A stretch of DNA of 31,717 nt from Apostichopus parvimensis (taxonomy: Eukaryota > Echinodermata > Holothuroidea > Aspidochirotida > Stichopodidae), in the NCBI GenBank assembly GCA_000934455.1, contig KN884444.1:43418-75134 (forward strand). Direction: 5' to 3'. How positions within the stretch are numbered: position 1 is the first letter of the stretch; every line of letters begins with the position of its first letter. A model generated the notes under the pieces. That model saw only the letters and a program-made list of their open reading frames with translations. It was not told where the DNA came from and did no database searches. Of this stretch, positions 24,901-31,717 are shown piece by piece. The translations under genes were made by a program, and so were the position numbers.

Positions 24901-27900
24901 ACAAAGGCAGTTGAACTTTTCTACATTTGGTTTTAAAAAAATTGATGACAATTAAATTTTTAGCTTCGAGGAGATTTCTTTATTTGTTTTATTTTCTTGC
25001 AAATTGAACCTGTGACATATACAACAGCTGGAGTATCAAATTCTAAATATGTGAAGTGGCATTATCTGACATGGCTTTTACCTTTCGGACAATCCAGCAC
25101 AAGCTGTAGTAAGTAAGTCCGTGGTTTACAATGATTTCTAAATTTCTCTACAGGCAGTGCCAGCTTGCTTTAGATGCAGCTATGGGTCTATTCTCTCTTG
25201 GTGTCAAAGGTACAGAGGTAGCATCTCTGACCATCAGCAGTCTACCAAATGCTAACCAACTGGAATGGTAAGTGTCAGATTAAATATCTTGCAATCTGAA
25301 AAAGACCCCCCAAAAAATGCTTGTTTTACCTGTTTTCATTTTGCATTTGCTCCATTTTGTTAAGACAATACAGCAATAACTTTGGTCTAAGTTTCAAATG
25401 AAAGATGTAGAAAAAGATGGAATTTACCTCCTCTTCTTTCATACATGGTTTCCTTAAGTAAGTACGAGTTGAGGCTGTCAAGGTTCCAAGTCAAGGAGGA
25501 ATGAATGTTGGGATTTGCCTCCCCTTCTTTCATACATGGTTCTGTTAAGTAAGTACTTGTTGAGGCTGTTGAGGTTCCAAGTCAAGGAGGAAAGAATGTT
25601 GGAATTTACCTTCTCTCCTTTCATACATTGTTCTGTCAAGTAAGTACTTGGAATATATGTTGGAATTTAACCTTCTCTTCTTTCATACATGCTTCTGTTA
25701 TTAAAATAACTATTCTGTTTGTTGGGACTTAAATGTGTTTAATAACAAAAGCTTCATGAAATTCCAGATTTTGTTGTCCTCACGAGGCAAACATCTCTGC
25801 AGTGCATCTAAATCTCCCCTCCCCCCCTCCCCTCCAAGCAAAGCTAGTGAAGTAAGAAAGCAAAGAATGCTAACGTAAGTTACCAAGGTAAGTACTGACC
25901 AAGGATGTATTGCACACTTGAGTGAACAATTATGCAACAGACTGCCATAACGAGACAGATTTCTTGGCTGAAATTTGCTGGGTCTTGACAGCTTGCATCT
26001 ATTACCCAATTGCTGACAGCATGCTAAAAATCCAATCTAATTAATTTCCTTTGATAATAATCACTTTCATCTTCCGTTTCCTCGATGCAGGTTAAATTTT
26101 TGGCTTAAAGGTCATGCGTACAGTGCAACAAAGGAGTATGCAAAAGCTGTCAGTACATTTAAAAGTTTAGAGACAGGGGTAAGTTGTTTTGAGCAAACCC
26201 TCTCTTCTTAAAGTGGACAAATCCAGCCTCCGTCTGTGGCTTAAATTACAGAGATCTCTGTTTAGAAAAACTCCCCTAAAGCAGCCAAGAAATATCATAA
26301 CCTTTTTGGGAGATGTCTTTGCTTAAAGTTTGTGTCTGGGGAGCTGTCATTTTGTGTAAATCTGTGATGTTATTGTGCAACTAGGATCTGAAACCTTTGA
26401 ATTTCTCTTTGTTTTGCTTTTCATATTTTCAGACCCAGAAAACATGAAAATTTTTTTACCCTGAAACCAACATCATCATCATGTCATGTTTAAGAGGTTC
26501 AATATTTTAGATTCAGCATTTCCAAAAACCCATCTCCATCCTAGAAAATAAACACTGTAATAAACAATAAAAAACATAGATAATCGAAGCACATGTGGCT
26601 CGATGATGTCATATTTAGACTTGATCAAGTCAGCACTCTGCAGCCTTGTGTGTGGAGTAACACTAAATCTATGATTATCTCCCAAATGGAATCAGATTTG
26701 TCTTAGCTGTTTAGAGAATTTTTTCACAACAGTTTTCTCTATCACATACAGTAAACCAGTAATGTTTGCTTTGGTGTGTATCTCCTTTAAGATGCAAAAA
26801 AGTCAAAAAACAACATTTGCATTAGTTTTTGAAGATGGGAAATGTTCTGTTCTTAAATGTTTATCTCTTTGAATGATGCATAGTGGTGTACTGTAGAAGA
26901 CTGCATCTCATATCAGGTTTTATGTGTTATCTCTCACCAGAGTGTTCTACGGAACAACACCAACGTCCTCTGCTGTCTGGCAGAGAACTATTTCCTTGCC
27001 GGTGATTACACCAACGCTGGCCTTGTGTACCAGCGTGTCCACAGCCTGGACCCACTCAACATCACTGGCATGGATTTCTATGCATTTATACTGCACAAGC
27101 AGAAGAAATCAGTAGAACTCAGAAGGTAAAGGATTTAAAATTTCTGGTTTCCTTTTCTTTTCTATAGTTTTGCATAGTTGTAGTGTAGGGTCTTTTTCCT
27201 TTTTCTTTTTGTCCTTGTGTTTTATATCATGGAGTGTTAGCTCCATTGTGGAGCTATATTGTCATAAGGTCCCGGGTCCGAGTCACTCCAAGATTAATGT
27301 ATGTCATCCAGTTACAAGTTGTTGACAATTCATGATCATGGACGTTAAATTTGAATGTAAGAGACTGACTTCGCTCAGTTTGAGGCTTTGATAAGCCAAT
27401 GAGGCTTCTTTGTGAGTTCCTGCTTGCAGGAGGATCTAAAATACATACAAATACATACATATTGTAGTGAGCTATTTCACCATATCTGTCTATTGGTATA
27501 AATGTTCTGTTTCTTGTCAACATTTTGAAGCTGTGGTGATATTTTTGCACAGCACAGCAGGTGCATGTTTTGGCAATGGAAGTTAAAAAGTGAAAGATTC
27601 TTATCATTCCAAGTCTACCACACAAAATCCGCACACCCGTTTTCACAGAGTTTTAACATCGGCTTGATCCCAACTTGGTGTTTTGCAAATGTTTACAAAT
27701 TAAGTAAACAGGAGACTCAGAAATGAATGTTACTTTGTGTGTAGGTAGCAATTAAATTTTGACATCATTTTTATTGCATTTTTAAATCTTCAAATTCTTA
27801 TCCCACGGCAGTCTCGCGAGTGAGATGATGTCCGTTACCGATCGTAAACCTGAGCCCTGGATCACTATGGGATACCATGCGTTAATATCAGGGCCAAGAA

Positions 27901-30900
27901 AAGCCTGCAGAACGGTTTACTTTGCGAACAAGGTTTGCTCTCTTTTCTTTCGATAAATTAAGGCAATTGATAGCCACAGTCAAGGAAGAATATAGTAAAA
28001 GCAATCTGATATTTTTGAAAGATTTCATTTCAGTTTATTTGGGGCAAAATCAACAAATATTACAATTATGAAATGTCATTCTCAGTAAGTTAATTAACAA
28101 CTTTTCTTTGTTGATAGTTCTATTGACTCCACTGCATGATAGCTTGAGTGTGTATGTACTGGGGGAGTTAAAAAAAATTGATGGGTGTAAGGACAAGATT
28201 CGAGCCCACAGGTGCAAAGAATAACCCTTTTCTGACTCCCAACTGCCCCCCTCCCTTGCCCACACCCTAACCCCAACGTCCTCACCACTTTCCTTTCACC
28301 AGTAATGGAAATTCTATTGTATGATGTAATGAAATTCACACATGTAAAATTAACTGCATTTAGTACATTCTGAGATTTTTTAAATTGTTTTTGTGTTTAT
28401 TTCACTCAGGCACATGAATTAAGTTACGGACAGATACAGTCCCTACTCCTGAAAGGAAGAGCTTTGCTTCAAATGAACAGGACACCAGAGGCCACCCTTC
28501 ACTTCAGGGAGGCTGTTCGGCATGCTCCACACAGATTTGAAGCTCATCAAGGTAAACGGTCACCGTCTTAGAAATGCATTTATTAAACGTATGATCGGTA
28601 ATTTTACTACGTCTATCGAAATGTTACTCAAAATGAGATTGTAAATGATCAAACTAGGCCTCCTAGAAATAAGATTTTTTATCATCAACTGATGGTTAAG
28701 TAATGTGACTTTGTTTCTCTTGTTGTGGTGCAAGCAAATTTCATACTATGTGTTAACTACATGTAAAAAGCAACTGGAAAATTTCAAATAATTTTTAATA
28801 ATAAACTGCAATATCTGAAATAAAGTGAGATTAGTGAAGGTACTGAATTTCAAATGCCTACAGGATCTCGTAGTAAGAAAATATAAAGAAAGTCGATTCG
28901 AAAGCTGCTTGAAGAAGTGAAAGTTGTCTTTTTCTCTTTCAGGGTTTAATTTAAGATTCCATATTAATCAACTAATTTTGCCGATATATCCATAATGTGA
29001 TTAAAACAAAATCACCCAATTTATTTGATCGAATTAATGGTCTCTACAGGTCTGGTCGACTGCTACATCAAGGCTAATAGGCTCAGAGAGGCCATGACCA
29101 CCTTCAGTAACTCGTACCATGTGCTCGGATCCACGCCCAGAACGCTGACAGCGTTAGCTTCAGTTCTTGCCAAGGACAGAATGACTTTAGACAAGGTACG
29201 ACAACAGGTTGTCTTTCATCTCTACGTTTGCATAATGTTTCAAGTAGTAATTTTCAAAGGGGTTTTGTGAGACATAGGTAGATGATGGATAAGAGATAGA
29301 TCATACAGAGGTAGTGTGAAAATCAGACATTATGGGGGTTGCGGGGGGAGGGGCTGCCCATTTTTATTTTATGTGTTCCTTCTTGCCATTGTTAACCACT
29401 CGTATGATAATCCCAAATGTTGACGTTGAAAGTGGAGGCAAACTTTGAGTGTTATGTCATAAACATGTTCATCTCTGTCTCTGTTGCTTCTGTTTTTCTC
29501 CTTACTAGTTAAGTGCATTCTTTTTTCCTTTCTCTTGACAGGCTAAAACTTACTTAGAGAAAGCTCTCGCAGAAGACGATTCGTATTTAGAAGCGGTTTA
29601 CCTTCTCGCTAACGTCTTGACAGAGCAAGACAATACCAGAGGTGCAATCGATTTGTAAGTATCAAGGTTGTCAGATGCAAATTTGTCGGTGAAAAAAATA
29701 TCAATGCCTTGGCCAACTGATGTGTTGCTAGGGATTAAATAATTAAAATACCCGGCTTGAATCCTCGTCACGTCATGCTGTTTTATTACGTCAGAGGTAA
29801 GTTATGAGTGTTTTACGATGACAGCTCCCTTCACCCGTTTCTCCAGGTTACGGAAACATGTGGAGTTACAGAGTAACAGTCGGCTTCACCAAATGTTAGG
29901 GGATCTGCTGGCCAGAACCAAAGACCTCCTCGGAGCATCACATCACTACAGCATTGCTATCAAGTAAGTACTTCCTAGACAAGAAAGATTCTAGCAAATC
30001 CATTCCATAATCAAACCCGGCCATCTTGAGTAAATTTATTTCTTGCATTAATATGGGAATTAGTAATTAAAGTCAATGTATTGTTTTACATGGGGGGGGG
30101 GGGATCTTAATTAATTGCTGCTATGGAATGGTCTGCCTCATCCTACTGTACAAAGTGTTACAATAAAAAGTTGGAAAGAAAAGAAAAAACAACTTAAAGT
30201 TTGAAGGTTAACAGTCTTGTGTCAAGGCTATGGCCTTCTTCTCACGTTACTTTACAACAATAACCCCTGTTGATCTGTATCTTGTCACGCGCACGCACCC
30301 AAGTGTGCATAAATGAAACGGTGGCTCCCCAAGCACCACATCTATGTGTCCCCTTGGACTTTCCATAGGGTGCAGCCACAAACACAGCTACATTAACAAG
30401 TTACCTCACTGATCCCTCTTCGCAAACCTGTGTGAAGATAGGCGGGCAATGGAGATTGAGTCCCTTGCACAAGGCCATAATGTCATCACCAGGCCAGGAC
30501 AGAACTTCCATCCTTAATACCAAGTCCATTGCCTTAGCCTCCATTACCAGAAATATGGCAATGATGGTGAAGAAGTCCACTTCCAACATTGGAGGGCACT
30601 CCATGTTATCACTTTCCTCCCCCCCCCCCACTTTCCTCAACACCTCCCTTACTTTCCTTGTTCCTTCATAAGTTATTAAGATGGTTACATGGATCATATG
30701 CAATACTCCAATTGATATATGCTACCTCCCAAAACTAGGTCAAACCTACGAAATACCTACTGCTTAATTCTAACCTTTAATAAAGTGAAAATGACTTAAC
30801 AGCTGCTACCTACCTTTCCCATACCCCTACTTTTAATATTTAGTGATGGGAAGCACACTATTCTCAGCCTCCCTGAGCCGACTGAAGAACTTTGCAAAAG

Positions 30901-31433
30901 TGGTTTGGATAACACTGTTCTTCACCCTTGGAGTTGCTTATTAAAATTTCTGCGTTTGTTGAGTTATACCCCTAATCGTTGAAATATAGCCAGTCTTTTA
31001 GCAGCCCTACCCAACCACCCATCTCCCTATAACCCAGCCCCATATCTTCCTGTAGTGTGTATTTACAGCTTGAGACTTTATGTTGAGATTTTCCTTTAAA
31101 AGCTTCATTGTCCCGACAAACATAAGCAAAATTTTCTTGAAGTTTTAGACATATAAGTTGTGACACAAATGGAATAAAGGAACATTACTTTTTTTGGTGG
31201 TCATGCAGGGAAATGTTAGTCACAAAGTGAGGTTTCTTAACTTCTTTTCTATATGATATTTTGATAGTTTGGACACAACCAACACAAAAGCCGTGCAGGG
31301 CTTACAGAGGGTAGAAAACAGCTCTGATTCCTTGGATGTGGGCATGGATGAAGATGGGGATGCCGTGGAGGAGAGCAGTGAAGAGGCGGAATTTGATACT
31401 AGTGATACAGTAGGGGCATGGACTGAAACAGAG
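21851..31433 (+). CDS. ANAPC7: ANAPC7, anaphase-promoting complex subunit 7 (13 exons, terminal exon probably off window)
   Basis: APC7 is a TPR scaffold subunit of the APC/C, the nuclear and cytoplasmic ubiquitin ligase that marks cyclin B and securin for destruction. It forms a homodimer at the top of the TPR arm. Plus-strand exons: 21851-21907, 22594-22716, 23821-24009, 24610-24725, 25154-25267, 26091-26178, 26941-27125, 27812-27932, 28410-28551, 29050-29195, 29542-29654, 29847-29963, 31268-31433. All are GT-AG and join to 1677 bp (559 codons) in one frame. Signatures are VLRQCQLALDAAMGLFSLGV near residue 160 and HFREAVRHAPHRFEAHQG near 365. The family is about 565-600 residues with an acidic tail. 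Reading through the last donor gives a stop at 31488-31490 and 577 residues. The human tail ends QWADQE-QWF, so splicing after WTETE to an exon beyond the window is more likely. Confidence 0.94.
21908..22593. other. ANAPC7 intron 1
   Basis: AT-rich with nothing recognised. The plus-strand frame of exon 1 stays open for a while past the donor, without conserved sequence. Confidence 0.65.
22594..22716 (+). CDS. ANAPC7: ANAPC7 exon 2
   Basis: A 41-codon exon in phase 0 at both ends, acceptor GATAG and donor GTAAGG. It contains NPDFLTPAENYQLNVYYADA, matching the family NPELFSPPQKYQLLVYHAD. Confidence 0.93.
23288..23505. repeat. 111-bp direct duplication, two copies, ANAPC7 intron 2
   Basis: Starting at 23288 and 23399, both copies carry AGAACAGCTGTT, GAGGCAACTAGCAGACTAGT and TGGTCATG-ATAATACTAC. 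Small indels separate them. Confidence 0.85.
23821..24009 (+). CDS. ANAPC7: ANAPC7 exon 3
   Basis: Acceptor TCACCAG, donor GTAAGT, 63 codons. A charged linker precedes LPSEIDVRFKIHKCLMQMKN, matching the family LPSEIEVKYKMAECYTML. Confidence 0.93.
24010..24609. other. ANAPC7 intron 3
   Basis: No repeat, RNA gene or coding stretch recognised. Confidence 0.6.
24610..24725 (+). CDS. ANAPC7: ANAPC7 exon 4
   Basis: Contains KPKVNMALAKLYQQFGKERP and ATTAYKEVLR, matching the family TPKINMMLANLYKKAGQERP. Acceptor TGAAAG, donor GTAAGA. Confidence 0.93.
25154..25267 (+). CDS. ANAPC7: ANAPC7 exon 5
   Basis: Encodes QCQLALDAAMGLFSLGVKGT then EVASLTISSLPNANQLEW, matching QCPLALDAILGLLSLSVKGA. Acceptor CTACAG, donor GTAAGT. 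Confidence 0.94.
25407..25700. repeat. ~91-bp tandem repeat, about 3.5 copies, ANAPC7 intron 5
   Basis: Units start GGAATTTACCTCCTCTTC at about 25420, 25510, 25601 and 25662 and contain TTTCATACATGGTT and AAGTAAGTAC. The fourth unit is shortened. I see no similarity to exon 5. Confidence 0.85.
26091..26178 (+). CDS. ANAPC7: ANAPC7 exon 6
   Basis: Encodes LNFWLKGHAYSATKEYAKAV then STFKSLETG. Acceptor GATGCAG, donor GTAAGT. Phase 1 short of a Trp codon in, phase 0 out. Confidence 0.92.
26179..26940. other. ANAPC7 intron 6
   Basis: No feature recognised apart from short AT-rich runs. Confidence 0.6.
26941..27125 (+). CDS. ANAPC7: ANAPC7 exon 7
   Basis: Contains SVLRNNTNVLCCLAENYFLA and VYQRVHSLDPLNITGMDFYA, matching the family LADLYFRAG and LDPYLIKGMDVY. 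Acceptor TCACCAG, donor GTAAAG. Confidence 0.94.
27231..27470 (+). mobile_element. tRNA-derived SINE in ANAPC7 intron 7
   Basis: The head has an A-box-like TTAGCTCCATTGTGG and a B-box-like GGGTCCGAGTCACTCC at tRNA-like spacing. A body with hairpin CCTGCTTGCAGG follows, and the element ends in ATACATACAAATACATACAT, a short-repeat tail typical of SINEs. Confidence 0.6.
27812..27932 (+). CDS. ANAPC7: ANAPC7 exon 8
   Basis: Encodes LASEMMSVTDRKPEPWITMG then YHALISGPRKACRTVYFANK, matching the family EPWVVSGCHSFYSKRYSRAL. Acceptor ACGGCAG, donor GTTTGC. Confidence 0.92.
28150..28300 (-). mobile_element. Possible degraded tRNA-like SINE
   Basis: On the minus strand GTGGGCTCGAATCTTG resembles a tRNA T arm / B box, preceded by AGTTGGGAGTC and followed by a T-rich stretch. 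No complete tRNA fold can be drawn, and the call is weak. Confidence 0.3.
28410..28551 (+). CDS. ANAPC7: ANAPC7 exon 9
   Basis: Encodes QSLLLKGRALLQMNRTPEAT then LHFREAVRHAPHRFEAHQ, the most conserved TPR of the protein. Acceptor CACTCAG, donor GTAAAC. Confidence 0.94.
28552..29049. other. ANAPC7 intron 9
   Basis: AT-rich intron with nothing recognised. Confidence 0.6.
29050..29195 (+). CDS. ANAPC7: ANAPC7 exon 10
   Basis: Encodes LVDCYIKANRLREAMTTFSN then TLTALASVLA, matching LIECYLASNSIREAMVMANN. Acceptor CTACAG, donor GTACGA. Confidence 0.93.
29542..29654 (+). CDS. ANAPC7: ANAPC7 exon 11
   Basis: Encodes AKTYLEKALAEDDSYLEAVY then LLANVLTEQDNTRGAID, matching AKTLLDKALTQRPDYIKAVV. Acceptor TTGACAG, donor GTAAGT. 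Confidence 0.93.
29847..29963 (+). CDS. ANAPC7: ANAPC7 exon 12
   Basis: Encodes LRKHVELQSNSRLHQMLGDL then ASHHYSIAIK, matching the family LHRILGDFL and AMDQYSIALSL. Acceptor CTCCAG, donor GTAAGT. The preceding intron is only 192 bp. Confidence 0.93.
29964..31267. other. ANAPC7 intron 12
   Basis: Has a poly-G run at 30092-30103 and a C run at 30620-30630. A stretch at 30425-30670 looks repeat-like in composition and has overlapping short ORFs on both strands, but I cannot assign it to a family. Confidence 0.5.
31268..31433 (+). CDS. ANAPC7: ANAPC7 exon 13 (acidic tail; donor sits in a minisatellite)
   Basis: Starts LDTTNTKAVQGLQRVENSSD, followed by an acidic run (MDEDGDAVEESSEEAEFD) like the family C-terminus, and ends AWTETE before donor GTAATA. 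The family tail continues QWFG after this point, which suggests a short final exon beyond the window. Without splicing the frame stays open to TAA at 31488-31490. Confidence 0.82.
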
Positions 31434-31625
31434 GTAATAATAAGATGGATTGAAACAGAGGTGAAAATAATATGGACTGAACGAAGGTAACAATAGTATG
31501 GACTTAAACAGAGGTGAAAATAATATGGACTTAAACAGGTAAAAATAGTATGGACTAAAACAGAGATAATAATAAGATGGATTGAAACAGAGGTGAAAAT
31601 AATATGGACTGAAACAGGTAACAGT
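31420..31625 (+). repeat. Minisatellite, 8 units of ~27 bp, over the ANAPC7 exon 13 donor
   Basis: Units follow GGACTGAAACAGAG then GTAATAATAAGAT, with variants. The first unit contains the last 14 bp of exon 13 and its donor. Later units repeat both, mostly keeping a GT at the same point. One unit reads AGAGATAAT and has lost it. Confidence 0.9.
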
Positions 31626-31639
31626 ATTAAGCATATAAA

Positions 31640-31717
31640 TCGGTAGGCCCGAGTTCGAATCCTGGTGGAGGCTGGAAGTTTTTTCACTGTTCTGGATTTT
31701 CCAACTTACTACGATTT
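31640..31717 (+). mobile_element. tRNA-like SINE fragment cut by the window edge
   Basis: Contains a good B box, GAGTTCGAATCC, followed by CTGGTGGAGGCTGGAAG. No A box is visible upstream, so it is 5'-truncated or starts within the preceding minisatellite. Confidence 0.45.

Noticed and set aside
30401..30703. Overlapping ORFs on both strands in ANAPC7 intron 12
   Set aside because: No recognisable protein. Probably part of an unassigned repeat.
31220..31687. 155- and 110-codon minus-strand ORFs rich in Tyr/Phe/Ser repeats
   Set aside because: They are antisense to the 27-bp minisatellite and ANAPC7 exon 13.

Overview
The window is animal nuclear DNA. It is AT-rich, with long introns, GT-AG splice sites, short exons of 56-274 bp, and many repeat remnants and homopolymer G/C runs. 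It carries two divergently transcribed, multi-exon genes, both encoding TPR (tetratricopeptide) proteins. Protein similarity, judged from memory, fits an invertebrate deuterostome, and the 3' ends of repeats look echinoderm-like. The species cannot be fixed from this sequence.

Left two thirds, minus strand (993-21497): NAA25, the auxiliary, ribosome-anchoring subunit of the NatB N-terminal acetyltransferase. I reconstructed 19 exons by matching splice phases. They give 816 codons and one extra base with no internal stop. The last ~150 residues must lie beyond the left edge.

Right third, plus strand (21851 to the right edge): ANAPC7, the TPR subunit APC7 of the anaphase-promoting complex. I reconstructed 13 exons, 559 codons in phase. 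A short terminal exon probably lies beyond the right edge. The two start codons are only 353 bp apart, so the genes probably share a bidirectional promoter.

The introns hold four short inverted-repeat elements (MITE-like), a truncated non-LTR retrotransposon and a second 3'-tail remnant, two or three tRNA-like SINE fragments, a 5S-rRNA-like sequence, several minisatellites, and an unidentified decayed coding stretch antisense to NAA25 in intron 5.

The most unusual observation is a repeated architecture. At four separate exons the local duplication copies the tail of the exon, the 5' splice donor and the start of the intron. These are NAA25 exon 6 (8 units of ~82 bp), NAA25 exon 10 (3 diverged extra copies), NAA25 exon 12 (one extra partial copy) and ANAPC7 exon 13 (8 units of ~27 bp). 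The result is runs of decoy donors beside the genuine ones. No equivalent duplication of an acceptor was seen.
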